In this document: one piece after another, positions 16,146 through 23,652 of the stretch | Position numbering within the stretch: the stretch's first letter is position 1 | How the letters are laid out: each line of letters opens with the position of its first letter | DNA from: Deltaproteobacteria bacterium | GTDB taxonomy: Bacteria > Desulfobacterota > Binatia > UBA12015 | Assembly: GCA_016874795.1 (NCBI GenBank) | Contig: VGTG01000054.1 | Coordinates: 1-33,480 of the forward strand | Length of the DNA stretch: 33,480 bases | Direction: 5' to 3' | The notes under the pieces: model-generated | What the model was told of the DNA's origin: nothing | Databases searched by the model: none | The model's input: only the letters and a program-made list of their open reading frames with translations | Made by a program: the position numbers and the translations under genes

Positions 16146-16742
16146 ATGCCCGAGCGGATCGATCGAGGTAGGAGAGGCACGTACGGAGCGTTTGCGCTCG
16201 CGGTCGTCGTGGCTCTCTCGTCTGCGTCGTGGCTCGGGTGCGGCAGCTCGGATTCCGGCTCCGGCTCGGTCGAGCCGCCGCCGGCGCCGCCGGCGGACTT
16301 CGAGGCGACGGCGGCCGACTTCGACTGCATCCTGAGCTGGCCGCGCGTCCGGAACATCCGGATCACCAACAAGCTCAGTGCGGATGCGGAGGCCGAGGCG
16401 GTCGCTCTCGCGCAGAATCCCGAGCGCGGCAAGCAGTTCCCGGTCGGCACGATCGTGCAGCTCTTCCCTGGCGAGGCGATGGTGAAGCGCGGCCCGGACT
16501 ACGATCCCGACAACAACAACTGGGAGTACTTCGAGCTCCGCACGAGCGCCGCGGGCACGGAGATCAACGTCCGCGGCCGCGACGACGTCATCAACATGTT
16601 CGGCGCACAGTGCTTCGGCTGCCACGTCGCGGCGCGGGACTTCGACTTCTTGTGCGAGAAGAACCGCGGGTGCATCGGCCTGCCGGTGACGGACGAGGTG
16701 ATCACGGCGCTACAGAACGGCGATCCGCGCTGCGGGGGGTGA
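16146..16742 (+). CDS. Cytochrome P460-like c-type haem lipoprotein
   Basis: 198 residues. It has a signal peptide with hydrophobic segment AFALAVVVAL and lipobox-like WLGC (Cys 32), then a Ser/Gly/Pro-rich linker. Further on, NNNWEYFELRTSAAGTEI leads to the haem motif CFGCH (Cys 156, Cys 159, His 160), and two more Cys follow. Position and spacing resemble the P460 family, where a single c-type haem near the C terminus can oxidise hydroxylamine or NO-type substrates; many relatives are uncharacterised. The ATG at 16146 is preferred over 16122 because GGAGGTGA sits 8 nt upstream. Expected location: lipid-anchored in the periplasm. Confidence 0.8.
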   Translation: MPERIDRGRRGTYGAFALAVVVALSSASWLGCGSSDSGSGSVEPPPAPPADFEATAADFDCILSWPRVRNIRITNKLSADAEAEAVALAQNPERGKQFPVGTIVQLFPGEAMVKRGPDYDPDNNNWEYFELRTSAAGTEINVRGRDDVINMFGAQCFGCHVAARDFDFLCEKNRGCIGLPVTDEVITALQNGDPRCGG

Positions 16743-16912
16743 GGGCGATGATCGCGCGGGTGCAAAGTCCTTGGGACGCTGCGGATGAGGAGCAGCCGTC
16801 GGTCAGGCGTCACCCGATGCGACGGCTCTCGGAGCTCATTCTTCGCTCGCTGAATGTGTGCTGGTAGGTGTTGCTGCTGAGCGACGCCGCAAGCGCGCCG
16901 GCCGTCCTCCCG

Positions 16913-16936
16913 GCCCCCGACCGCGTGTGCGGGGGC
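16913..16936 (+). terminator. GC hairpin in the gap before the Yellow-like gene
   Basis: GCCCCCG (16913-16919) pairs with CGGGGGC (16930-16936) around a 10-nt loop, about 170 bp after the P460-like stop. No T-tract is present. It could be a terminator or a leader structure. Confidence 0.3.
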
Positions 16937-16984
16937 GAGTCGCCGCGAACCTGCATCCGAACGCTGGACACCACCACATCCCTA

Positions 16985-18145
16985 GTGCTCCGCTGGGCCG
17001 TGCGTCGTCGAGCGCCTCGGCCCTTCCTCATCGTCGCCGCAGCGATCGTCCTCCTCCTCGCCCTCGTGCGCCTGCGCTTCGGCGGCGGCGAGAGGCTCGA
17101 GGATCGCACGACCGATCCGGAGCTCCCGCCTTCGGCGCTCGAGGAGGTCGTCTCGCTCGGTCATCCGCCGGGGAACATCGCGGTCTCGCCCGACGGGCGG
17201 ATCTTCTTCACGCTCCATCCCGACGGCGATCCACCGACCGCAGTGCACGAGCTTCGCGACGGAAAGCCGGTCCCGTATCCCGACGCAAGCTTCCAGCCGG
17301 GCGGCGATGCCGAGCTCGCGTTCACGACGCCGCTCGCCGTTCGTGTCGACCGGCAGAATCGGCTCTGGGTGCTCGATCACGCCGGCTTCGCGCGCGAGCA
17401 GCCGCGGCTCGTCGCCTTCGATCTCGCGACGGGCGAGGTCGTCCACCGACACGACTTCCCGAGCGACGTCGCCGGCCTGCTCTCGATGGTGAACGACTTC
17501 CAGGTCGATCCCGCCGGCGAGACGATCTACATCGCCGAGGCGAGCCCGATCCTGCAGACGCCCGCGCTCCTAGTACACGACGTCGCGAGCAACACGACGC
17601 GCCGCGTTCTCGACGGGCACGACTCCGTGGAGGCACGCGACTTCCTCCTGCAGGCGCCGGGCCGCGACATGCAGCTCTTCGGCCTGTACTCGCTCCGCAT
17701 CCCGGTCGACTCGATCGCACTCGATCGCGAAGGCGAGTGGCTCTACTACGGTCCGCTGAAGGGCGATCGGCTCTCCCGCGTGCGCACGCGCGACCTCCGC
17801 GACGCCTCGCTCTCGCCGGAAGACCTCGCCGCTCGCGTCGAGGACTACGGACCGAAGACGATCAGCGACGGCATCACGACCGACGTCGAAGGCAACGTCT
17901 ACCTGAGCGACCCGGAGCACTCGGCGGTGCTGACGCTCGGCCCCGACCGGAAGCTCGTCACGCTCGTCAAGGACGAGCGGCTCCGCTGGCCCGACGGCTT
18001 CAGCTTCGGCCCCGACGGCTGGCTCTACGTGACCGCGAGCTCCCTCCAGCACGTCCTCTTCATGAGCGAGGCGCACCGCGACGCGCACGCGCCGTACCAC
18101 ATCTTTCGCTTCAAGCCGGGGCCCGCTGGGGTTCCCGGCCATTGA
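16985..18145 (+). CDS. Yellow/MRJP-like membrane-anchored propeller protein
   Basis: About 386 residues. It has an N-terminal membrane anchor (APRPFLIVAAAIVLLLALV), then a six-bladed propeller with the hallmarks of the Yellow/major royal jelly protein family: RLWVLDHAGF, PRLVAFDLATGEVV, SMVNDFQVD, LYYGPLKGDRLSRV, SDGITTDVEGNVYLSDPEHSA and RWPDGFSFGPDGWLYVTAS. Bacterial members are mostly uncharacterised, with possible small-molecule binding or lactonase-like activity by analogy with SMP-30. The start is uncertain: GTG at 16985 and GTG at 17000 both open on the anchor and neither has a clear ribosome site. Neighbouring it on the same strand is the P460-like lipoprotein. Confidence 0.75.
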   Translation: MLRWAVRRRAPRPFLIVAAAIVLLLALVRLRFGGGERLEDRTTDPELPPSALEEVVSLGHPPGNIAVSPDGRIFFTLHPDGDPPTAVHELRDGKPVPYPDASFQPGGDAELAFTTPLAVRVDRQNRLWVLDHAGFAREQPRLVAFDLATGEVVHRHDFPSDVAGLLSMVNDFQVDPAGETIYIAEASPILQTPALLVHDVASNTTRRVLDGHDSVEARDFLLQAPGRDMQLFGLYSLRIPVDSIALDREGEWLYYGPLKGDRLSRVRTRDLRDASLSPEDLAARVEDYGPKTISDGITTDVEGNVYLSDPEHSAVLTLGPDRKLVTLVKDERLRWPDGFSFGPDGWLYVTASSLQHVLFMSEAHRDAHAPYHIFRFKPGPAGVPGH

Positions 18146-18174
18146 AGGAACGAAGCTCAGTGCAGCGTCGGAGG

Positions 18175-18208
18175 AAACGCCGCCGAGGATCTCCGCGAAC
18201 GGCGTTTT
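18175..18208 (+). terminator. Intrinsic-terminator-like hairpin
   Basis: AAACGCCG (18175-18182) pairs with CGGCGTTT (18200-18207), and the T-run ends at 18208. The 17-nt loop can form a small inner GAG/CTC stem. It lies 30 bp after the Yellow-like stop, separating that gene from the next operon at 18304. Confidence 0.5.
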
Positions 18209-18303
18209 AGGATCTGCACGGAGTTCATTGTGTTCAACGGGTATCCCGCCGTGCCGTGACCGGTCTCTTGAGATGACCCTCTTCGCCTGCGAGGGTGCGT
18301 GCG

Positions 18304-19089
18304 ATGAACGACGAACCCGTCCAGGTCGGAAGCATGCTCTTGACCATCGTGGACCCCGAGAAGGGCCACGAGGTCGCGTACAATCGCTGGTACGAGCGCG
18401 ACCACTTCTACGCGGGCTGCATGATCGGCCCGTGGCTCTTCGCCGGAAGCCGCTGGGTCGCGACGCGCGCGCTGAAGGATCTGCGCTTCCCGGAGCCGAG
18501 CCCGCTCGCGCAGCCGACGGTGAAGGCGGGCTCGTACATGGCGATGTACTGGGTCCACGCCGGCCATCACGACGAGTGGAACCAGTGGGGCAACAAGCAG
18601 GCGCACGGGCTCTATCAGAACGGCCGAGGCTTCAATCAGAGGACGCACGTGCACACGCTCCTCTACACGCTCGACTGGGTCCACTACCGCGACGCCGACC
18701 CGGTGCCGCTCGCTCTCGCGCTCGACCACCGCTACCCGGGTCTCGTCACCGTCGCGACGGAGCGGGCCGAGGGCGTTCCGCAGGAGCGCTTCGACGCGTG
18801 GCTGCGCGACTACCTCGCGAAGTTCCTCGCGGGCTCGCCGGTCGCGAGCTGCTCCGTGTGGTCGGGGATCCCGCAGGGCAATGCGCCGATGGCGATCCCG
18901 AAGGTCGAGAACGTCGACCGGCTCGACCTGCAGCTCTACTTCGTCGATCGACCGGCGGCCGACACCTGGTCGAAGTTCCGCGACTTCGCGCGCGACGTCG
19001 AGGCGAGCGGCCTCGCTCGCGTGACCTTCGCCTCGCCGTGGCTGCCGACCGTCGTCGGCACCGACACGTACACCGATCAGCTCTGGTAG
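18304..19089 (+). CDS. Uncharacterised protein, possible dimeric alpha-beta barrel
   Basis: About 261 residues, soluble, no signal peptide. No family is recognised with certainty. The N-terminal segment EVAYNRWYERDHFYAGCM resembles the NxWYxxEH-type helix start of EthD-like or other dimeric alpha-beta-barrel domains, and a second half with DLQLYFVDRPAADTWSKFRD could be another such unit. Trp and Tyr are abundant in the middle (SYMAMYWVHAGHHDEWNQWG). The ATG at 18304 has GAGGG 8 nt upstream. The next gene, an FAH-family enzyme, starts 10 bp after the stop, and its ribosome site (TAGGAG) overlaps this stop codon, so the two are tightly coupled. A role in aromatic or terpenoid breakdown is inference from that partner. 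Confidence 0.7.
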   Translation: MNDEPVQVGSMLLTIVDPEKGHEVAYNRWYERDHFYAGCMIGPWLFAGSRWVATRALKDLRFPEPSPLAQPTVKAGSYMAMYWVHAGHHDEWNQWGNKQAHGLYQNGRGFNQRTHVHTLLYTLDWVHYRDADPVPLALALDHRYPGLVTVATERAEGVPQERFDAWLRDYLAKFLAGSPVASCSVWSGIPQGNAPMAIPKVENVDRLDLQLYFVDRPAADTWSKFRDFARDVEASGLARVTFASPWLPTVVGTDTYTDQLW

Positions 19090-19098
19090 GAGCAAGCG

Positions 19099-20061
19099 AT
19101 GCGGCTCTGCACCTTCACGACACGCGGCGAAGCGAGGCTCGGCGCCTTCCGCGGCGAGAGCGAGGTCGTCGATCTGAACCGCGCCTACCGCTCGCGGCTC
19201 GAGGAGCGCGGCGAGACGCGCGCCGCCGCACGCGCGGAACACGAGCTCCCGTCCGACATGCTCGCGTTCCTCACGGCCGGGCAGCCCGCGATGGACGCGG
19301 CGCGCCACGCGATCGCGCGCGCCGAGGAGGTGCTCGGCCGAGCGAAGGAGGAAGCGTTCGCGCGCGGACTCGTCGTCGACCGCGGTGAGCCGGGCTTCCG
19401 GCTCGAGGCGCCGGTACCGCGGCCCGGAACGGTCCTCGCGATCGGTGTCAACTACAAGGACCACGCCGCAGAGTCGAAGTTCGACCTGCCTTCCCGCCCG
19501 CTCGTCTTCAGCAAGGTGGCGACCTGCATCGTCGGACCGGGCACGCCCATCGTCCGGCCGCGCGTGAGCGAAGCCGTCGACTGGGAAGGGGAGCTCTGCT
19601 TCGTGATCGGGAAGCCCGCGAAGAACGTCCCGGCGAGCGAGGCGCTCTCGTACGTCGCGGGATTCACGATCGGCCACGACGTCTCGGTGCGCGACTGGCA
19701 GTTCCACACGCAGACGATGCTGATGGGGAAGGGCTTCGACACGCACGGGCCGATGGGTCCGGCCCTCGTCACGCGCGACGAGGTGCCGGACTACCGGAGC
19801 CTCGACCTGCGCACGCTGATCAACGGCGTCGTGAAGCAGGACTCGAACACGCGACACCTGATCTTCGGCGTCGAGGAGATCCTCGAGTACGTGACGCAGG
19901 CGTTCACGCTGCGTCCCGGGGACGTCGTCTTCACCGGCACGCCGAGCGGCGTCGGCGCGGCGCGCCAGCCGCCGGAGTTCCTCCGGGCGGGCGACGTCGC
20001 GCGGATCGAGATCAGCGGGCTCGGCGTGCTCGAGAACCCGGTGATCGACGCGCCGGCCTGA
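19099..20061 (+). CDS. Fumarylacetoacetate hydrolase (FAH) family protein
   Basis: 320 residues. The N-terminal half opens MRLCTFTTRGEARLGAF. The catalytic domain has VLAIGVNYKDHAAES, the metal-binding acid in AVDWEGELCFVIGK, then GFTIGHDVSVRDWQ, KGFDTHGPMGPALV and VVFTGTPSGVGAA. FAH-family enzymes cleave or hydrate 2,4-diketo or related acids using Mg2+, commonly late in aromatic catabolism. The exact substrate is open; acylpyruvate hydrolase or 2-hydroxyhepta-2,4-diene-1,7-dioate-type activity is possible. The ribosome site overlaps the stop of the preceding gene, and the two likely form one operon. Confidence 0.9.
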   Translation: MRLCTFTTRGEARLGAFRGESEVVDLNRAYRSRLEERGETRAAARAEHELPSDMLAFLTAGQPAMDAARHAIARAEEVLGRAKEEAFARGLVVDRGEPGFRLEAPVPRPGTVLAIGVNYKDHAAESKFDLPSRPLVFSKVATCIVGPGTPIVRPRVSEAVDWEGELCFVIGKPAKNVPASEALSYVAGFTIGHDVSVRDWQFHTQTMLMGKGFDTHGPMGPALVTRDEVPDYRSLDLRTLINGVVKQDSNTRHLIFGVEEILEYVTQAFTLRPGDVVFTGTPSGVGAARQPPEFLRAGDVARIEISGLGVLENPVIDAPA

Positions 20062-20091
20062 AGCGGCCCCGGCGCGGCGAGCGGCGTTCGG

Positions 20092-21297
20092 ATGTCGCGC
20101 CGTGTGGGCGTGCAGCGCGCGGTGCTGGTCGCCTTCGGACTCGTCGCAGCACTCGCCGTGCTCGAAGTTGCGGCGCGTCTCGCGACCGTGACGGAGGACG
20201 GCCGCGAGCACCTTTTCGGTACGGAGCTCCTGCCGCGCGTTCCTCTGACGGGCGAGCAGCGCACCTGGCTCTCGCTCGGAGCGGCGGACTTCCCGTACTA
20301 CGTGCCCGATCCCGAGCTCGGCTGGACGATCAAGCCGAACGGACGCATCTGGGACGACCGTCAGGTCGCGAACGCCGACGGCTTGCGTGCGCCACGCGAG
20401 CTTCCGGACGCGAAGCCCGCCGGGGTGCGGCGCGTGCTCCTCGCCGGAGACTCGTTCACGCACGGCGACGAGATCGCCTTCGAGGACACGTGGGGCAACC
20501 GTCTCGAGGAGGAGCTCGGCCCGGGGTGGGAAGTCTGGAACGGCGCGGTCTCCGGCTACGGCACGGACCAGGCGGTGCTGCGCTGGCGGAAGCTCGCGCC
20601 GCGCGTCGAGCCCGACGTCGCCGTGCTCGGGATCTACCGGGAGGATCTTCTCCGGAACCTCGGCATCTTCCGTCCCGTCAAGCATCCGGGGACCGGCTTT
20701 CCGTTCTCGAAGCCGCGGTTCGTGCGTGAAGGCGACGCCGACGGCGGTCGGCTGCGGCTCGCGAACTCCCCCGTCGTGCCGCCGGAGGAGGTGCCCGCGA
20801 CGCTCGAGCACTTCGCGGACTCCATGCTACGCGAGCTGGACGATCTCTGGCGGCCCGAGCTGTTCGCCAAGCCGTGGTGGTACGCCTCGCGGCTCGCGCG
20901 CTACTTCGCTTCGCGGGCGATGCTCGAGGACGAGCGCGCCCGGCGCGAAGCGCTGATCGCCGCCGGCGGCGAGGCGACGCGGACGACGGCCGCGATCGTG
21001 AAGCAGTTCGCCGCGGACGCGAACGTGTCGGGCGCGACGCCGCTCGTCGTCCTCCTTCCCGACACGAACGACCTCGAAGCGTATGGCTCGGGCGGTTCGC
21101 CGCCGCTCGCCCCACTCGCAGAGCTGCTCGCTGTAGCGGGCGTCCCGGTCATCGACGTCGGCCCCGCTCTCCGTGCTGAGCTCGAGCCGGACGAGCCGGC
21201 GAGCGCCCTCTTCACGCGCGTCGACGCGACGGGACACCCGAACGCGCGCGCTTCAGGCGTGATCGCGCGCGAAGTCGCGCGCGCGATCGCTCCGTGA
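20092..21297 (+). CDS. SGNH/GDSL-hydrolase-like protein with N-terminal anchor
   Basis: 401 residues. It has an N-terminal hydrophobic segment (VLVAFGLVAALAVLEVAA) acting as signal or anchor. The GDS of block I is in LLAGDSFTHGDEI (Ser about 121), with GAVSGYGTDQ as block II-like sequence. PLVVLLPDTND lies further on, and DATGHPNARA near the C terminus supplies the Asp-x3-His-like pair. Such proteins are esterases or O-acetyl transfer/removal enzymes acting outside the cytoplasm, often on polysaccharide. It starts 30 bp after the FAH gene with a weak ribosome site, so it could be an operon tail or independent. Confidence 0.75.
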   Translation: MSRRVGVQRAVLVAFGLVAALAVLEVAARLATVTEDGREHLFGTELLPRVPLTGEQRTWLSLGAADFPYYVPDPELGWTIKPNGRIWDDRQVANADGLRAPRELPDAKPAGVRRVLLAGDSFTHGDEIAFEDTWGNRLEEELGPGWEVWNGAVSGYGTDQAVLRWRKLAPRVEPDVAVLGIYREDLLRNLGIFRPVKHPGTGFPFSKPRFVREGDADGGRLRLANSPVVPPEEVPATLEHFADSMLRELDDLWRPELFAKPWWYASRLARYFASRAMLEDERARREALIAAGGEATRTTAAIVKQFAADANVSGATPLVVLLPDTNDLEAYGSGGSPPLAPLAELLAVAGVPVIDVGPALRAELEPDEPASALFTRVDATGHPNARASGVIAREVARAIAP

Positions 21298-21357
21298 ACC
21301 GGCGCAAGTCGGAGCATGAGCACCGCGTGGCCGGGTCCTTCTGGCGACTGCTGGAGA

Positions 21358-21744
21358 TTACCAGAGGGTCTCGACGCGACGCGAAGCTCGGATGCGCTGA
21401 TCTCGAGTCACGAGCGGCGCTCCGGCGTCCCTCGCCGTCGCGACGATGAGTCGATCGGTCGGATCGCCGTGGAAGTCGGCTCCCAGCAGGCCGGCCTCCG
21501 TCGCGACTTGCTCCGTCACGGGTAGGACGCGGAGCTTGGGCACCGCGCAGGCCTCGCGGATGCCCGTTCGCGCGTCGGGCGCGAGCTGCAGCCTGCCTCG
21601 TTCGATCAGCATCGCCGCTTCCCAGCAGCTGATGGCCGAGATCGCGATGACGGGAGCGTCGGCCAGACGGCGCCGGAGTCGCGCGGAGAGCTTGCTGTGA
21701 TCGCCTGCCCACCAGAGCCAGGCGTGGGTGTCGAGCACGATCAT
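21358..21744 (-). CDS. PIN-domain toxin, VapC family
   Basis: 128 residues. The acidic PIN residues are visible: Asp 5 in MIVLDTHAWLWW, Glu 42 in ISAISCWEAAML, Asp 97 in GDPTDRLIVATA and Asp 115 in LVTRDQRI. VapC toxins are Mg2+-dependent RNases that cut tRNA or rRNA. Its ATG overlaps the antitoxin stop in a 4-bp ATGA (21741-21744), the usual coupled arrangement. The SGNH-like gene ends 60 bp away on the other strand. Confidence 0.92.
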   Translation of the reverse strand: MIVLDTHAWLWWAGDHSKLSARLRRRLADAPVIAISAISCWEAAMLIERGRLQLAPDARTGIREACAVPKLRVLPVTEQVATEAGLLGADFHGDPTDRLIVATARDAGAPLVTRDQRIRASRRVETLW

Positions 21745-21971
21745 CGTTCGGCGTCCCAGTCTTCGCCGACCGGGGACACCAGATCGCCCTGCCAAACGAT
21801 CAGTCCCTCGATGGGAACGGCGCCGGTCGGCGCAATGGGAACGACCTTGGCGACCGGCTTGCCCCGCTTCGTCACGATCACCTCGTGCCGGGAAGCGGCT
21901 ACGTCGTCGAGGACACGCAGGCACTTCGCTTTGAACTCGCCGGCCGGCATCTGCCGCGGGGCTCGCTTCAT
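21741..21971 (-). CDS. Phd/YefM-type antitoxin
   Basis: 76 residues. The N-terminal half matches Phd/YefM: MPAGEFKAKCLRVLDDVAAS and EVIVTKRGKPVAKVVP. The C-terminal tail GEDWDAER is acidic and probably wraps the toxin. The ATG at 21971 lies inside the second of two 11-bp direct repeats (read on the minus strand) and about 7 nt downstream of a plausible -10 element, so the message may be leaderless; there is no ribosome site. Repression by the antitoxin-toxin complex through these repeats is likely by analogy. Confidence 0.9.
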   Translation of the reverse strand: MKRAPRQMPAGEFKAKCLRVLDDVAASRHEVIVTKRGKPVAKVVPIAPTGAVPIEGLIVWQGDLVSPVGEDWDAER

Positions 21972-21991
21972 GGTCACATATTCATGGTCAC
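21967..21991 (-). promoter_or_regulatory. Candidate antitoxin operator: two 11-bp direct repeats
   Basis: TTCATGGTCAC occurs at 21967-21977 and 21981-21991 (plus-strand reading), a 14-bp period. A perfect CGAC-TT-GTCG inverted repeat follows at 21991-22000. The repeats lie over the start codon and the predicted -10 element, a natural place for autorepression. Confidence 0.55.
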
Positions 21992-22006
21992 GACTTGTCG
22001 AGTCAA
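21978..22006 (-). promoter_or_regulatory. Promoter of the toxin-antitoxin pair
   Basis: On the minus strand, TTGACT (-35, bases 22006-22001) and GAATAT (-10, bases 21983-21978) are separated by 17 bp. The predicted transcription start is at or beside the antitoxin ATG. Confidence 0.45.
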
Positions 22007-22106
22007 GCCAGCCTCCGCTCCCAGGAGTGCCATCCGACACCGAGAGCGAGAGGACGACGCCGAGCACGCACGGGAGCCAGCGCCCGTACGCGCGCTCTCC
22101 TCGCGA

Positions 22107-23639
22107 TCACCCCGCGCGGCCCGGCGGACGCGGCTCGCGGATGTCCACCACACGGATCGTCGGGTTGCTGAACGCGAAGCTCGGCGTCTCCGGCCGGAAC
22201 TCGACGTACGGGTACGAGAACAGCTCCTGGTACTTTTCGTGCGTCGAGTAGACGTAGTCCTTCTGCCCGGCGAGCCGGCTGCCGCGCGCGAAGCGGTCGT
22301 ACAGGAAGCTCGAGGCCGCGACGTGCGTCGTGCCCGCGCGCCGTGCCGCTTCGACGTCGAGCGTCGTGAGCGACACGATGTCGTAGGATCGCCCCGAGGC
22401 GTAGAGCTCGACGATCGGCTTCTGCGCGTGCTCCTCGAGCCAGCGATCCGACAGGACGCGCGTGTCGTGCTGCAAGCCCTCGACGAGACGCCCCGACCGG
22501 AGCGCCGGCGGTACGAGCAACGCGACGACCGCGAGCGGTGCGATCCAGTGGAGCCGCGTGCCGCGCACCGCTCGCTCGAACGCGCGCACGGCGAGGCACG
22601 CCGCGAGTGCTATGGCCGGAACGGTCGGGACGACGTAGCGCGCGAAGCCGGGATACGGCTTCAGCGGGCTCAGCTCGACGGCGACGTAGCTGAGCCCCCC
22701 GAAGAGAAGAAGGATTCGCGCCGCGGTCTCCTGCGTCCGCCAGGTCGCGAGCGCCACGACGAACCCCGCGCCCGCGAAGAGCATCACCGGCACGGTCAGC
22801 CCGGGGATCAGGCTCTCGAAGAGATGGAACGTGAACCAGCTGTCGAGCGGACCGATGTAGACGTGGTGGCCCTCGACGGCGTGCCGCGCCTCGAAGAACA
22901 CGCCCTCGACGAACGCGAGCGGATCGAGAAGGAGCGGCGAGTTCACGAAGAGGAAGACGAGGACCGAAGTCCCGAGCGCCAGCACGATGCGCCGGTAGTA
23001 GGCGCGCACGTCGTACACGCTCGCGACGAGCGGCACGAGCGCGTACACGGCGACGAGGAGCCCGCCCTTGTAGTGCGACGAGACCGCGAGCCCCGTCGCG
23101 ATGCCGAGCGCGAAGGACGCGGGTACTTCGCCGCTCGTCCCCATCCGCTCGACGAGGCCGACGAGCGCCAGGAGGGAAGCGAGACAGCACGCGAGGAGCA
23201 GCACGTCCTCCTTCAGGTAGTGCGCGTGCACGACCAGGAGCGGTGCAAGCGCGACGAGCGCCGTCCCGACCATCGCGTAACCGGGCTCGAGCGCGCGGCG
23301 CAGGAGCGCCCACGTGAGCAGCACGCACACGACGCCGAGGACGCCGCTCACCGCTCTCCCGGCTTCGGCGACGTCCTGGTCCGTGCTCGCACCGGCGAGC
23401 GCCGCGGCGCCGCCGCCGAGTCTCAGGAGGAGGATCGGGTGCTTCCAGTCCTGCTCGCCGGACTGGATGAACTGGACCTTCTTCGTCTCGTCGGGATGGT
23501 AGGCGAGCGGGAAGTCGCGGTTCGCGAGGTTCAGCCCGAGCGAGACCGCCGCGAGCCCGAGCACGAGCACCCACTCGAGCACGGGCCAAGGGATCCGGCT
23601 CTCACGGCGCGCTCGTCCGCTCGTGGCACGTGAGGGCAA
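22107..23639 (-). CDS. GT39/PMT-like membrane glycosyltransferase
   Basis: About 510 residues with roughly ten membrane helices. After the first helix comes FPLAYHPDETKKVQF, with the Asp-Glu pair characteristic of the first extracytoplasmic loop of GT-C enzymes. VVHAHYLKEDVLLLACCL is a second conserved-type segment, and YPGFARYVVPTVPAIAL matches the arginine-containing motif of the group. A soluble C-terminal domain follows. Likely transfers a sugar from a polyprenyl-phosphate donor outside the inner membrane. The start is probably the TTG at 23639; no ATG precedes the first helix apart from later internal ones. Its stop is 14 bp from the window of shared sequence with the following FG-GAP gene's end, on the same strand. 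Confidence 0.83.
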   Translation of the reverse strand: MPSRATSGRARRESRIPWPVLEWVLVLGLAAVSLGLNLANRDFPLAYHPDETKKVQFIQSGEQDWKHPILLLRLGGGAAALAGASTDQDVAEAGRAVSGVLGVVCVLLTWALLRRALEPGYAMVGTALVALAPLLVVHAHYLKEDVLLLACCLASLLALVGLVERMGTSGEVPASFALGIATGLAVSSHYKGGLLVAVYALVPLVASVYDVRAYYRRIVLALGTSVLVFLFVNSPLLLDPLAFVEGVFFEARHAVEGHHVYIGPLDSWFTFHLFESLIPGLTVPVMLFAGAGFVVALATWRTQETAARILLLFGGLSYVAVELSPLKPYPGFARYVVPTVPAIALAACLAVRAFERAVRGTRLHWIAPLAVVALLVPPALRSGRLVEGLQHDTRVLSDRWLEEHAQKPIVELYASGRSYDIVSLTTLDVEAARRAGTTHVAASSFLYDRFARGSRLAGQKDYVYSTHEKYQELFSYPYVEFRPETPSFAFSNPTIRVVDIREPRPPGRAG

Positions 23640-23652
23640 GACCGTTCAGAAG

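Noticed and set aside
18157-20811. Very long open frame on the minus strand opposite the unknown/FAH/SGNH genes
   Set aside because: Its translation is Arg/Asp/Val-rich shadow sequence with no domain motifs, while the plus strand encodes recognisable proteins with ribosome sites over the same bases.
21885-23633. Plus-strand 582-codon frame opposite the GT39-like gene
   Set aside because: Charged shadow sequence; the minus strand gives a clear polytopic membrane protein.
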